This document shows positions 52,123 to 62,473 of a DNA stretch of 64,000 bases, in pieces (position 1 is the stretch's first letter; each line of letters begins with the position of its first letter). The notes under the pieces are model-generated. The model was not told the DNA's origin and did no database searches. It worked only from the letters and a program-made list of their open reading frames with translations. The stretch covers positions 1 through 64,000 of the forward strand of contig CALXRP010000001.1 in the NCBI GenBank assembly GCA_944390885.1, given 5' to 3'. The position numbers were made by a program, and so were the translations under genes. Origin of the DNA: an uncultured Alphaproteobacteria bacterium. Lineage in GTDB: Bacteria > Pseudomonadota > Alphaproteobacteria > RF32 > CAG-239.

Positions 52123-53904
52123 ATGGCCAAGCGAAAGAAAAGCACGAAGAAAAGCAAAAAAAGAGTCGCAAAACAACGGCTTACTTTCCGAAAACTGATT
52201 TTATATTTTGTCGCGGCGCTGGTGATAACTCTGGCGGCTTATATCGGCTATTGTTTTGTTACCTTGCCGAATATTGAAGAAGCGGTTATGCGCACGCGCC
52301 AACCGTCGACAACCGTTATTGCCGAAAACGGCAACGAAATCCAGACTTTCGGACAGGTTTATTCGGAAGTCATCCGTTCCGAAGAACTGCCGCAATATGT
52401 GATTGACGCGATTATTTCTACCGAAGACCGCCGGTTTTATTCGCATTTCGGTTTTGACATTATTTCTTTTTCGCGGGCAATGATCACCAATATTTTTCTC
52501 GGACGTTACGCCCAAGGAGGCAGCACGATTACTCAACAAGTGGCAAAAAACCTGTTTTTAACGCCGAATAAGACGATAAAAAGAAAAATTCAGGAACTGC
52601 TGTTGGCTTTCTGGCTGGAAAACAAATTTACCAAAGAACAAATTTTAACGCTGTATTTGAACCGGGTTTATCTCGGCGCCGGAACTTATGGTATTGAAGC
52701 CGCCTCGCAGAAATATTTTCAAAAAACGTCGCGGGATTTGAATATGAAAGAAGCCGCCATCATTGCCGGTATGTTAAAAGCCCCGTCGCGTTATAATCCG
52801 ATTGCCTCAATGGAAAGGGCAGAAAGCCGTGCCAAAGTGGTTTTGCAAAATATGGTCAATACCCGGGCCATCAGTGAAGAAGAGAGAGATGCAGCTCTGA
52901 AAATGCGGGTCGGACCGGAAAAATCATATAAAGTTGAGGGAGCAAAATATTTTGCCGACTGGGTTTATAATGAGACTAACGATTATATCGGCGAAAGAGA
53001 AAACGATGTTTATGTTTATACCACCCTTGATCAGGAACTGCAACAAAAAGCGGAAAAAGCTCTGCAGCGCAATATTGCTGCCAATAAACATAAAAACGTT
53101 ACCCAAGGCGCCGTGGTTATTTTGGACAAGAAAGGTGCCGTTTTGGCAATGGCAGGCGGCGTTGATTATGAAAAAAGCCAATTTAACCGTGCGACCCAGG
53201 CCTGGCGGCAACCGGGATCGGCATTCAAGCCTTTTATTTATCTGGAAGCTTTGCAGGAAGGTTGGGAGCCGGAAGACAAACTGCAGGACAAGCCTGTCAG
53301 CATCAAAGGTTGGAAGCCGGAAAATATTTCAAAAAAATATTACGGCGAAGTTACTTTCCGGGAAGCGCTTATCCGTTCCCTTAACCTGGCCACGATTGAC
53401 CTGGCGCGTCAGATTTCCATTCCCAAAACCATCAAACTGGCTCGAAAAATGGGCATTACCACACCTTTGGAAAATTCGGCGGCATTGGCTTTGGGAGTTT
53501 CGGAGGTGAAAGTTCTGGATATGGCGGCCGCTTATGCATCCATTGCCAACGGCGGATATGCCGTCTGGCCTTATGCAATCAAAGAAATTTATACCCGCGA
53601 TGGTTATCAGATTTTTATGCGCAGTGCTGAAGAGCCGGACAGAATCATCAAAGAAAAATATATTGAGCAACTGACCCCGATTTTGCAAAAAGTGATTGAA
53701 AAAGGTACCGGAAAAGCCGCAAGAATCGGACGTTTTGCCGCCGGAAAAACCGGAACATCACAAGATTACCGTGATGCCTGGTTTGCCGGGTTCACCGATG
53801 ATTTAATTTGCGTGGTTTGGGTCGGCAACGACGACAACTCGCCGATGAAAGGAGTTTCGGGAGGAAACCTGCCGGCCAAAATATGGAAAGAAATTATGCA
53901 ATAA
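52123..53904 (+). CDS. mrcA: Penicillin-binding protein 1A-type transglycosylase/transpeptidase
   Basis: A 593-residue bifunctional class A PBP. A basic cytoplasmic start and one membrane helix (about 26-46) precede a GT51 domain (ISTEDRRFYSHFGFD, GGSTITQQVAKN) and a transpeptidase domain with SxxK in PGSAFKPF, SLN and KTGTS. ATG 52123 is preferred to 52060 because AGG lies 9 nt upstream and the basic KRKKS start is typical. Short for PBP1A (no OB insertion). Confidence 0.92.
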   Translation: MAKRKKSTKKSKKRVAKQRLTFRKLILYFVAALVITLAAYIGYCFVTLPNIEEAVMRTRQPSTTVIAENGNEIQTFGQVYSEVIRSEELPQYVIDAIISTEDRRFYSHFGFDIISFSRAMITNIFLGRYAQGGSTITQQVAKNLFLTPNKTIKRKIQELLLAFWLENKFTKEQILTLYLNRVYLGAGTYGIEAASQKYFQKTSRDLNMKEAAIIAGMLKAPSRYNPIASMERAESRAKVVLQNMVNTRAISEEERDAALKMRVGPEKSYKVEGAKYFADWVYNETNDYIGERENDVYVYTTLDQELQQKAEKALQRNIAANKHKNVTQGAVVILDKKGAVLAMAGGVDYEKSQFNRATQAWRQPGSAFKPFIYLEALQEGWEPEDKLQDKPVSIKGWKPENISKKYYGEVTFREALIRSLNLATIDLARQISIPKTIKLARKMGITTPLENSAALALGVSEVKVLDMAAAYASIANGGYAVWPYAIKEIYTRDGYQIFMRSAEEPDRIIKEKYIEQLTPILQKVIEKGTGKAARIGRFAAGKTGTSQDYRDAWFAGFTDDLICVVWVGNDDNSPMKGVSGGNLPAKIWKEIMQ

Positions 53905-53995
53905 AATGCAAAAAAGATATAAAAATTAGTGCTTTTATGTTTGGAATTATTATATATAATGGGAAAAGTTTTATAAAGATGATAAGGAAAAAAAG

Positions 53996-55531
53996 ATGAG
54001 ACAAAAACCAGTTATGCTCTTAATCCTTGACGGATGGGGATACCGCAAGGACATTACCAAAGACAACGCCATTGAACAAGGACATACACCGAATTGGCAC
54101 CGTATTTTGCAAGAGAATCCGCATTGTTTGATTGAAACTTCCGGCCTGGACGTCGGGCTGCCGAACGGACAGATGGGAAATTCGGAAGTCGGGCATATGA
54201 ATTTGGGCGCCGGACGCGTCGTTATGCAGGATCTGCCCAAAATCGATCTGGCGATTAAAGACGGTTCCATTAATAAGAATCCGGTTGTTGTCGAATTGAT
54301 CGATACGCTTAAAAAGAACGGTAAGACTTGCCATGTTATGGGATTGATGTCACCGGGCGGTGTTCATTCACATCAAAGCCATATTATTGCAATGTGCAAA
54401 ATTTTAGCCGAAAACGGTATTAAAGTTCGGGTTCACGCTTTTTTGGACGGACGCGACACACCGCCGACTTCCGCTAAAGATTTTGTTGCGGAATTTGAAA
54501 AAGAAATCAGCGGTCTGAAAGATGTTAAAATCGCAACGGTCGAAGGGCGTTTTTACGCAATGGATCGCGACAAGCGCTGGGATCGTGTCGAATTGGCTTA
54601 TGACACAATCGCCCTCGGAGAAGGCAAGCGTTACGCCACGGCGGAAGAAGCCATTGCTCAGTCTTATAAAGACGGTGTTAATGATGAGTTTGTCGTTCCG
54701 TGCGTTATCGGCGATTATCAGGGAATCGAAGACGGTGACGCGCTTTTGATGTGCAACTTCCGCGCTGATCGTGCTCGGGAAATTTTATATGCGCTGGCAG
54801 ACAAAGATTTTAACGGTTTTGCTCGCAAAAGAACCATTGCAACTTCCATTAATGTCGGAATGGCCGAATACTCCGTTGACCATCGTCGGTTTATGAAAAC
54901 GATTTTCGGTCCGGAGGCCTTGACCAACATCTTCGGCGAAGTTGTTTCCAAACATGGTCTGACACAGCTGAGAATTGCCGAAACCGAAAAATATGCGCAT
55001 GTTACATTCTTTTTCAACGGCGGCGAAGAGCGCGAATTTGAAGGAGAATCGCGTATTCTGGTTCCGAGCCCGAAAGTTGCAACTTATGATCTGAAGCCGG
55101 AAATGAGTGTGTATGAAGTGACCGACCATTTGGTTGATGCCATCGAAAACCAGCGCTTTGACGTGATTATCTGTAATTTTGCCAACGGCGATATGGTCGG
55201 GCATACAGGCATTATGGAAGCGGCTCTTAAAGCAGTGGCTGCGGTTGACGAATGTCTCGGCAGAGTTGAAAAAGCCATTAAAAATGTCGGGGGCGTTCTT
55301 TTGGTTACAGCCGATCACGGTAATGTCGAGAAAATGGTCGATGAAAAGACCGGTGAGCCTTATACGGCACACACAGTCGGAAAAGTCCGCGCCGTTTTGG
55401 TTAATGACAAGCAGCCGGTAAAAGCTCTGAAAGACGGGCGGTTGGCAGATATTTCTCCGACTTTGCTTGATTTGCTCGGAATTGAAAAGCCTGCTGAAAT
55501 GACCGGTTCTTCATTGATTGAAAAGGCTTAA
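53996..55531 (+). CDS. gpmI: 2,3-bisphosphoglycerate-independent phosphoglycerate mutase
   Basis: A 511-residue Mn-dependent glycolytic enzyme. LILDGWGYR (metal Asp), catalytic Ser in GNSEVGHMNLG, the HAFLDGRDTPP segment, VTADHGNVEKM and the closing LADISPTLLDLLG are intact. It heads the gene run gpmI-envC-ctpA-deacetylase-rppH, a conserved neighbourhood. Confidence 0.97.
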   Translation: MRQKPVMLLILDGWGYRKDITKDNAIEQGHTPNWHRILQENPHCLIETSGLDVGLPNGQMGNSEVGHMNLGAGRVVMQDLPKIDLAIKDGSINKNPVVVELIDTLKKNGKTCHVMGLMSPGGVHSHQSHIIAMCKILAENGIKVRVHAFLDGRDTPPTSAKDFVAEFEKEISGLKDVKIATVEGRFYAMDRDKRWDRVELAYDTIALGEGKRYATAEEAIAQSYKDGVNDEFVVPCVIGDYQGIEDGDALLMCNFRADRAREILYALADKDFNGFARKRTIATSINVGMAEYSVDHRRFMKTIFGPEALTNIFGEVVSKHGLTQLRIAETEKYAHVTFFFNGGEEREFEGESRILVPSPKVATYDLKPEMSVYEVTDHLVDAIENQRFDVIICNFANGDMVGHTGIMEAALKAVAAVDECLGRVEKAIKNVGGVLLVTADHGNVEKMVDEKTGEPYTAHTVGKVRAVLVNDKQPVKALKDGRLADISPTLLDLLGIEKPAEMTGSSLIEKA

Positions 55532-55537
55532 TATTTT

Positions 55538-56800
55538 ATGAGACTTTCTGCCGCTTATAAAACCTTTTTATGGGGATTCTGCTGTCTGGGACTGTTGTTC
55601 CGGACGGCGGCGGCAGAAGCGGTTTCAGAAAAAGACCTGGAAATCATGGAGAAAAAGGTTCGGGAACAAAATATCGAACATCGCAAGTTACAGGCTCAGG
55701 CGAATCAGATTAATGTCGAGCTGGCTTCCGTCAGTCAGGACATGATTGCAACGGCAAGAAAAATCCAAAACAGCGAAGAAAAGCTTTCTGCCATGGAAGA
55801 ACAGCTGACAAAACTGCAAGACAACCTGAAAAAAGCCGAAGAAAATTTTTCACAGGAAGATAAAAATCTTATTTTAACTTTATCCGCTTTGCAAAATCTG
55901 GCTCTAAAACCGACAGAAGCTTTGTTTGTACAGCCTCTGACACCGGTTGAGATTATTCGAAGCGCCATGCTTTTGCGCGAGACTGTGCCTTATCTGGAAG
56001 AAAACGCCGAAAGAATCCGCAAAGAACTCAAACAGATCAACAATAAAAAAAATCTGGTCGAAAAACAGGTCAAACAAATAACGAATCAGAAAAAAATTCT
56101 GGAAAAAGACCATGAACGGATGAAACTTTTGGTACAGAAAAAATCAAAAATAAGAAACGCCGTTGAAATTGAGAGCGTAAAAGCCCAGAGAAATATTCAA
56201 AAACTGGCTTCGCAGGCGCAGGATTTGCGGGAATTGCTGGACAAGCTCGAAAAAGAACGTCTGGCCAAGCAGAAAAAAGCCGAAGCCGAGCGCAAGAGGC
56301 AAGAAGAGCTGCGCAGGATTGAGGCGGAAAGAAATGCAAAATCAAAAAAAGAAGAGGAAACTCAAAGTGCTGACTTGATTAAATATAATCAAGAGGTTAT
56401 AAGTGAAGTAGGAAAAGGTTTTGCTAAGGCAAAAGGAAAATTGTCCATGCCTGCCAAAGGGCCGGTGATTACCGCTTATGGCGAGCAAAAAGTTAAGGGC
56501 GTGACCTCAAAAGGGATTATGATAAAAACGCGTAATCAGGCTCAGGTCATTGCACCTTTTGACGGGACTGTCGCTTTTGCCGGACCGTTCAGAGGATATG
56601 GGAATCTGATTATTATTGAGCACGGAGACGGATATTTGTCTTTGTTGGCGGGGCTGGGAAATTTGGATTGCGAAGTCGGACAGCTGCTTTTGGCCGGGGA
56701 GCCGGTCGGTCAAATGCCGGACAGCAAAGATGCCAAGCTTTATGTTGAAATGCGCCGCAACAATAATCCGATTAACCCGCTTAAATGGATGAAAAATTAA
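55538..56800 (+). CDS. envC: EnvC-like murein hydrolase activator
   Basis: A 420-residue secreted protein. A signal peptide (about 1-27), a long coiled coil (about 30-260) and a LytM-like M23 domain at the end. The usual catalytic zinc ligands are not all present (KGIMI replaces HxGxD), so it should activate amidases rather than cut murein, as EnvC does. It is 6 nt from gpmI and 23 nt from ctpA. Confidence 0.88.
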   Translation: MRLSAAYKTFLWGFCCLGLLFRTAAAEAVSEKDLEIMEKKVREQNIEHRKLQAQANQINVELASVSQDMIATARKIQNSEEKLSAMEEQLTKLQDNLKKAEENFSQEDKNLILTLSALQNLALKPTEALFVQPLTPVEIIRSAMLLRETVPYLEENAERIRKELKQINNKKNLVEKQVKQITNQKKILEKDHERMKLLVQKKSKIRNAVEIESVKAQRNIQKLASQAQDLRELLDKLEKERLAKQKKAEAERKRQEELRRIEAERNAKSKKEEETQSADLIKYNQEVISEVGKGFAKAKGKLSMPAKGPVITAYGEQKVKGVTSKGIMIKTRNQAQVIAPFDGTVAFAGPFRGYGNLIIIEHGDGYLSLLAGLGNLDCEVGQLLLAGEPVGQMPDSKDAKLYVEMRRNNNPINPLKWMKN

Positions 56801-56823
56801 ATTATAAAAACAGGAAGAGCAAT

Positions 56824-58116
56824 ATGTTGAAAAAGTCATCAGTTTACATTTTGGTATTTTTAGGACTCTTAAGCGCTGCAGCTGTTAACGCAAAGGAAAA
56901 TAAAAAATCTCAGGCGGAAGATGCCGTCGATACTTATGAAATGCTCAACTTGTTCGGAGAGGTTTTGGAAAGGACGAAACTTTCTTATGTTGAAGAAGTC
57001 AGCGATAAAAAACTTATTGAATCTGCCATTAACGGCATGCTGGTTTCGCTTGATCCTCATTCCAGCTTTCTAGATGCCCAAAGCTTTAAGTATATGAACG
57101 AGCAGACAAAAGGAAAATTCGGCGGGCTCGGAATTGAAGTTACAATGGAGCAAGGCGTTGTGAAAGTTGTTTCTCCGATTGATGATACGCCGGCTTCGGA
57201 AGCAGGAATCAAACCGGGGGATTATATTACCCACATTGACGGGCGGCAGGTGATGGGCCTCAGCCTTAACGACGCCGTTGACAAAATGCGTGGGAAAGTC
57301 GGAACAAAAGTCCGTCTGACGATCGTTCGTGCTAATGAACAGCCCTTTGACGTGGTTGTTAAAAGAGAAGAGATAAAAATCCAATCTGTTAAAAATGATA
57401 TAAAAGCCGATGACGTTGCTTATATCAGAATTACGTCTTTTAGCGAAGATGTCGATAAGATGACTGAAAAAGCTATTGAAAAAGCTAAAAAAGACATCAA
57501 AGGGCTGAAAGGCATTGTTATTGATGTCCGCAACAACCCAGGAGGTTTGCTTGACCAGGCCGTTAATGTGAGCGACTTGTTCCTTGACAAGGGAGAGATT
57601 GTTTCTACCCGTTCCCGCAACGCTGAGGATACTGTCAGGTATTCTGCTCAGAAAGGCGATATTGCCAAGGGGTTGCCGATTGTTGTTCTTATCAACAGCG
57701 GTTCAGCTTCGGCCTCCGAAATTGTGGCCGGTGCATTGCAAGACCATAAACGTGCGGTTATTCTCGGAGAAAAATCTTTCGGAAAAGGCTCTGTTCAAAC
57801 GGTTATTCCTTTAGACAAGTACGGGGCAATGCGTTTAACAACGGCCAGATATTATACACCTTCCGGACGTTCTATTCAGGCAGAGGGAATTATGCCGGAT
57901 ATTGTTGTTCATCCGGCAAAAGTAGAAGTTATTGACAATGCTTTTAATATGAGCGAAGCGGAATTTGACAATGCTTTGAAAAACGATACAAAGAAATCTT
58001 CTGCAAAACAGGCCGGAAAAAAGGATAACGATGAAGAGCTGGAAAAAGATTATCAATTAGCCCGGGCCGTAGATATGGTTAAAGCCCTTGCTATTTACAA
58101 TCCGGCAGGAAAATAA
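56824..58116 (+). CDS. ctpA: Carboxyl-terminal processing protease CtpA (S41)
   Basis: A 430-residue secreted serine protease. After a signal peptide come a helical cap, a PDZ domain (KFGGLGIEV to LTIVR) and the catalytic domain with Ser in GSASASEIV and Lys in GEKSFGKGSVQ. ATG 56824 with AGGAAG is preferred to an upstream frame at 56785. The acidic tail varies in length in the family. Confidence 0.94.
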   Translation: MLKKSSVYILVFLGLLSAAAVNAKENKKSQAEDAVDTYEMLNLFGEVLERTKLSYVEEVSDKKLIESAINGMLVSLDPHSSFLDAQSFKYMNEQTKGKFGGLGIEVTMEQGVVKVVSPIDDTPASEAGIKPGDYITHIDGRQVMGLSLNDAVDKMRGKVGTKVRLTIVRANEQPFDVVVKREEIKIQSVKNDIKADDVAYIRITSFSEDVDKMTEKAIEKAKKDIKGLKGIVIDVRNNPGGLLDQAVNVSDLFLDKGEIVSTRSRNAEDTVRYSAQKGDIAKGLPIVVLINSGSASASEIVAGALQDHKRAVILGEKSFGKGSVQTVIPLDKYGAMRLTTARYYTPSGRSIQAEGIMPDIVVHPAKVEVIDNAFNMSEAEFDNALKNDTKKSSAKQAGKKDNDEELEKDYQLARAVDMVKALAIYNPAGK

Positions 58117-58125
58117 GGAATCGGT

Positions 58126-59262
58126 ATGCTGAAAAAAATCGGAACTTTTTTGATTGTTCTAGCCGTTATCGCGGCGGTGGCAGCAACAGGATATTTCTTT
58201 GCCAAAAAGAAAAGCGAGCCGTTGTATCAATCAAAAATAGATCGTGTCATGTTTGACCGAAAGAATAAAGTTCCCGGTTTTATTATGCGGCTTCCGGACA
58301 GAGAACCTCCTAAGAGAGAAATACCTGCTCCCAGACAGGATGAAGAGGAATCTCCCAGAGCGCTTGAAGCGAAAGCGTTGTTGGATAAGATTCCTTTGGT
58401 GGCAAAGCTGCCAAAAAACAGTGTTCAAAATCCGCTGGAACATATAAATGCTGACAAAAATCTGATAGAGGAAAATGATGGCACTTTTCTTCCCAAGATA
58501 GGAAAAAACGGGGAAAAACCTTGGGCAGAATATGGAAAAGCGGAAACCGTCCAACCTAATTTTTACAGAGTTGCCGTTGTTATTAACGGTTTGGGATTGG
58601 ATTCAATGGTTACAAATGCCGCCATAGAAAGCCTTCCTGTTAATGTTTCTTTGTCCTTTTCTCCTTATTCTCTTGACTTAGATAAACAGATTAAAGCCGC
58701 CCGAAGCATTGGGCACGAAACTTATATTGACTTGTTACTACCATCAAAAGATTTTCTTAAATCCGATACTGGTCCGTTGGCAATGAGCGTGACAGCGCCG
58801 TCAGAAGAAAACATCAACAGATTGAAGAAATCGCTTAATGTTGATGCCCCAATCGGAGGTTTGATTTTTCAGCGTGGAATCGTTGATGCGGAAAACCCGC
58901 AAAGAATGCAGCTTTTGTTAAAAGAAATTTCGGACATGGGGCTTTTGGCAGTTGATGCAACAGATGAGCCCTTTTTGGAAAAAATTACTTATGCCGGTTT
59001 GCCGAGAAAAAAAGCAGATATTGTCATTGACAGTTATTTTACCAGAGAAGATATTGACAAACGCCTGAAAGAGGCAGAAGAAATTGCCAAGAACAATGGT
59101 AGCGTTTTGATTGTTGCCAATCCGAAACCTGTTGTTTTATATGCCGTCAGAGACTGGGTATCTTCTTTCTCTCCGCAAATTTCCGATTATAAAGAAATGA
59201 AAAATACCGTTATTGAAAAACCACTGGCGTTGGTTCCGGTATCTAACGTGGTGGTAGAATAA
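58126..59262 (+). CDS. Divergent polysaccharide deacetylase family protein
   Basis: A 378-residue protein with an N-terminal membrane anchor (about 5-24), a proline-rich linker and a DUF610 domain (about 145-370) with VAVVINGLGLDS, LSFSPYSLDL, SIGHETYIDLLLPS, and DSYFTREDID. The NodB catalytic residues are only partly kept. It follows ctpA in many alphaproteobacteria and probably acts on envelope glycan. Confidence 0.85.
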   Translation: MLKKIGTFLIVLAVIAAVAATGYFFAKKKSEPLYQSKIDRVMFDRKNKVPGFIMRLPDREPPKREIPAPRQDEEESPRALEAKALLDKIPLVAKLPKNSVQNPLEHINADKNLIEENDGTFLPKIGKNGEKPWAEYGKAETVQPNFYRVAVVINGLGLDSMVTNAAIESLPVNVSLSFSPYSLDLDKQIKAARSIGHETYIDLLLPSKDFLKSDTGPLAMSVTAPSEENINRLKKSLNVDAPIGGLIFQRGIVDAENPQRMQLLLKEISDMGLLAVDATDEPFLEKITYAGLPRKKADIVIDSYFTREDIDKRLKEAEEIAKNNGSVLIVANPKPVVLYAVRDWVSSFSPQISDYKEMKNTVIEKPLALVPVSNVVVE

Positions 59263-59762
59263 TGAACGGTTTATATCGACCTAATGCCGGCATTGTGCTT
59301 TTTAACAAAAACGGAAAAGTTTTGGTTTGTGCCAGAGCCGATAAAAAAGATATGCAATGGCAATTTCCGCAAGGCGGAATTGATGACGGAGAAACAGCAG
59401 AACAAGCCTCTGCTAGAGAACTGAAAGAAGAAACAGGCATAACATCGGCAAAATTAGTTTACGCTGCTCCGCAGACCATAAAATATGACTATCCGCCATT
59501 CGTTCTAAAAAAATTTCAAAAACTCGGACGGACACATATCGGGCAAGAACAGCATTGGTTTTTATTTTTCTATGACAGCGCAGAAAAACCGGACTTTACA
59601 ACGCACCCTGAAGAAATTGAATTTAAAGCTTATGAATGGGTTGATTTTGACGAGGCGGTCAAAAGGATTATCGATTTCAAAAAAGAAAGCTATCAATACG
59701 CCCAGAGTGTTTTTGAACCGGTAATCGCCACTTATCTGAAAAAAAAAGAAAAAACTAGCTAA
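59262..59762 (+). CDS. rppH: RNA pyrophosphohydrolase
   Basis: A 166-residue Nudix hydrolase that removes pyrophosphate from mRNA 5' ends. RPNAGIVLFN, the intact Nudix box (GGIDDGETAEQ...RELKEETGI) and the conserved W-rich QHWFLF segment are present. The start overlaps the preceding stop by one base; the 3' end overlaps the convergent yraN gene by 8 nt. Confidence 0.94.
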   Translation: MNGLYRPNAGIVLFNKNGKVLVCARADKKDMQWQFPQGGIDDGETAEQASARELKEETGITSAKLVYAAPQTIKYDYPPFVLKKFQKLGRTHIGQEQHWFLFFYDSAEKPDFTTHPEEIEFKAYEWVDFDEAVKRIIDFKKESYQYAQSVFEPVIATYLKKKEKTS

Positions 59763-60120
59763 TCCAAGCGTTTTTTATATGCTCAATCTGCAGCGGAAAA
59801 GAAATTAAAACGGCGTCAAAACGGCAATCATATCCGGCATATTGAGGATTTTTCTGCAAAAAGGCTTCAGCACCGCGGATAATACGCTGTTGTTGGCGGT
59901 TACTCACGGCATAAGCTGCTTTATTCAAATCGGAGCGCTTTTTGACCTCAACAAAAACCAAAAGATTTGCCCGGACGGCAATAATATCGACTTCGCCGGC
60001 ATTTGTTCCACGCCCGGTTACATAATTTCGGGCAAGAATGCGAAAACCCTTTAACCGGAGATAATTGCGGGCAACAAATTCGGCGATTTTTCCTGACTTA
60101 TATGAATTGTTATTTTTCAT
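59755..60120 (-). CDS. yraN: YraN family (UPF0102) nuclease-fold protein
   Basis: A 121-residue protein of the YraN family with a restriction-endonuclease-like core: GKIAEFVARNYL, ILARNY, GEVDIIAVR (catalytic Asp), LVFVEVKKR. Biological role is not established for the family. It starts within the last 11 nt of rsmI, the conserved rsmI-yraN order. Confidence 0.92.
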   Translation of the reverse strand: MKNNNSYKSGKIAEFVARNYLRLKGFRILARNYVTGRGTNAGEVDIIAVRANLLVFVEVKKRSDLNKAAYAVSNRQQQRIIRGAEAFLQKNPQYAGYDCRFDAVLISFPLQIEHIKNAWIS

Positions 60121-60946
60121 TTTTTATTTTCAACGCCAATTCATAAACTTCATTTTTATTCAGGCCGTATTCGTCCACCAGCGCTTTGACGGCTGATTTT
60201 AAGCTCATCTCAGACAATTTTTCGGTCAGCAGAGTAGAAATATTTATTTCTTCCCCGCTTTTTTCTTCTGCCGGGGCAACCATAAAGACAAACTCGCCTT
60301 TCGGTTCTTTTTCAGTAAAAAGGGCAGACAATTCTTCAGCCGTTCCGGTCAGGCATTCTTCATAGACTTTGCTGATTTCACGGACAACGGCAATTTCCCG
60401 GCTGTCGAAAACTTCTTTTGCCGCGGCCAGGGTTTTTAAGATACGCGGCGCCGTTTCATAATAAATTACCGTTGCATCCAGACCGGCATAAGACTTGAAT
60501 AATTCAATCCGCGCCTTATTTTTGTTGGGAATAAAACCGGCAAACATGAATTTGTTGGTCGGCAGGCCCGACAACTGGAGCGCACAAATCAATGCGCAGG
60601 CACCCGGCAAAACCGTTATATAAACACCCTGCTCCCGGCACCGGCGAATCAGCTTATAACCGGGATCGGATATCAACGGAGAACCGGCATCGCTGACCAG
60701 CGCAACGGCTTGTCCATCGTTCAAAATAATATTTATCAGTTTTTGCGCCTGTTCTTCTTCATTATGGTCATGCAGCGTTATAAACGTTTTTTTCAAGCTG
60801 ATGCCCAGCAGAGAAAAAAGTTTTTTGGTTATTCTGGTATCTTCACAGGCAATGACCGATGCTTCCCGCAGCGTTTCGACCGCACGGGAAGATATGTCAC
60901 CCAAATTGCCGATCGGCGTTGCAACGATGTATAATCCGTTTTTCAT
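60110..60946 (-). CDS. rsmI: 16S rRNA (cytidine-1402-2'-O)-methyltransferase
   Basis: A 278-residue tetrapyrrole-methylase-fold enzyme. LYIVATPIGNLGDIS, EDTRITKKL, ALVSDAGSPLISDPGY and GLPTNKFMFAGFIPN are hallmarks. Divergent from the lpoA-like gene and coupled to yraN, as in many proteobacteria. Confidence 0.95.
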   Translation of the reverse strand: MKNGLYIVATPIGNLGDISSRAVETLREASVIACEDTRITKKLFSLLGISLKKTFITLHDHNEEEQAQKLINIILNDGQAVALVSDAGSPLISDPGYKLIRRCREQGVYITVLPGACALICALQLSGLPTNKFMFAGFIPNKNKARIELFKSYAGLDATVIYYETAPRILKTLAAAKEVFDSREIAVVREISKVYEECLTGTAEELSALFTEKEPKGEFVFMVAPAEEKSGEEINISTLLTEKLSEMSLKSAVKALVDEYGLNKNEVYELALKIKNEK

Positions 60947-61026
60947 ATTATCTCTTCTTTACAACAGCTTATTTTTAATTTAAATATTATGCAGATGATT
61001 GTTTTATATTTTGGGAAAAAAAGCAA

Positions 61027-62412
61027 GTGTTAAAAAAATTCAGTCTGGCGGTTCTGTGCCTGGTTATGGCCGGTTGCGGGACTTCGCGAATCAATACAAC
61101 CGGCGGCGTAAGGGATATTAATACCGATATTTCCGAAGTTACGCTGACATCCGACAGCTATCAAAATGAGCAATTATTTCGCGTTGGGATGTTGCTGCCG
61201 CTGACAGGAAGTGCGTCTTCCGTCGGAAAAGGTCTGAAAAATGCCGCTCTTTTAGCGCTTGATGATGTTCAAAATCCTAATCTGGTTCTGCAATTTTATG
61301 ATACGCGAAGTTCGCAAAGCGGTGCCCGAACAGCTATTGAAAACGCTATTTCCCAGCAGTCTAACCTGATTGTCGGACCTCTGATGAGCACTGAAGTTCA
61401 AGCATCTTCCGGACGCGCCGTATCCGACAATATTCCGATGATTGCTTTTTCTACCTCCAAAGATGTTTTACAGCCGGGTGTTTATACGCTCGGGCTTTTG
61501 GTTGACGAACAGGTCGAAAGGATTATGAATTATGCCGCGGCCGAGGGCAGAAGTCGTTTTGCCTTGTTGGTGCCGGATAATAATCTTGGTATTTCCGTTG
61601 CCCGTGCTGCCGTTCGTACAGCTCATAAAAACGGAACAAAAGTCGTGCGTATTGCTTTTTATCCGCCTAATACTTCAAATTTTTCGGAGATTTTGAAAAA
61701 ATTGACCGATTATTCGTCCCGGCATGCCGAAATGCAAAGGAAAAAAGCTGTTTTGAAAGCCCAGGCAGAAGCGGGGAATGCAAAGGCTAAAAGAGAGCTG
61801 GCATTGATAAAAACGACGGATTCATCCGATGAAGTTGACTTTGATGCCGTATTGATTCCGGAATCGGGCGCCAAACTGAAGTCGGCAATTTCAATGTTCG
61901 GTTATTATGACATTTATGCTCCCAAAGTAAAATTTCTCGGCACTTCTATTTGGGAAAATACCAGACTGAACAAAGAATCTTTGATTGTTAACAGCTGGTA
62001 TCCGCGGCTTTCTCGTTATCAAAGCAATTATTTTGCCGATAAATATTATAAATTTTACGGTGAAAGACCCCGGAGCCTGTCTTCTTTTGCCTATGATGCC
62101 GTGGCTTTGGCTTCTGCTTTGTCAAAATATCAGGGTGACAATCTGAATGCCGCCATTACCAGTCCGGAAGGCTTTATGGGAATTAACGGTGCTTTTCGCT
62201 TTTTTGAAGACGGAAGCAACCAGCACAGTTTGGATATTATGGAGATTAAACCGCAGGGAGATATTGTGGTTGACGCCGCTTCCAAGAAATTTGACGTTTT
62301 TGATTACGGCATGTCTTATAATAACAATATTTACAATTTTTCGGAAGAAGAAACTCCGCTGATTTTCGGAAAAGATCCGGCATTGGCCCGGTCGCAGATT
62401 TATGCCCGCTAG
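61027..62412 (+). CDS. LpoA-like penicillin-binding protein activator lipoprotein
   Basis: A 461-residue lipoprotein (LVMAGCG lipobox) with a periplasmic ligand-binding-protein fold (GMLLPLTGSASSVGKGLKNAA, SNLIVGPLMSTEVQA, AFDAVALASA). It is the alphaproteobacterial LppC/LpoA-like family that stimulates class A PBPs in relatives; the rsmI-yraN-lpoA neighbourhood supports this. Start is GTG 61027 with GGGAAAAAAAG upstream. Confidence 0.82.
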   Translation: MLKKFSLAVLCLVMAGCGTSRINTTGGVRDINTDISEVTLTSDSYQNEQLFRVGMLLPLTGSASSVGKGLKNAALLALDDVQNPNLVLQFYDTRSSQSGARTAIENAISQQSNLIVGPLMSTEVQASSGRAVSDNIPMIAFSTSKDVLQPGVYTLGLLVDEQVERIMNYAAAEGRSRFALLVPDNNLGISVARAAVRTAHKNGTKVVRIAFYPPNTSNFSEILKKLTDYSSRHAEMQRKKAVLKAQAEAGNAKAKRELALIKTTDSSDEVDFDAVLIPESGAKLKSAISMFGYYDIYAPKVKFLGTSIWENTRLNKESLIVNSWYPRLSRYQSNYFADKYYKFYGERPRSLSSFAYDAVALASALSKYQGDNLNAAITSPEGFMGINGAFRFFEDGSNQHSLDIMEIKPQGDIVVDAASKKFDVFDYGMSYNNNIYNFSEEETPLIFGKDPALARSQIYAR

Positions 62413-62473
62413 GATTTTAATATAATAACTCAGATTTTGCTTGAAAAGTAATGCAAAACAGATGATATTAAAA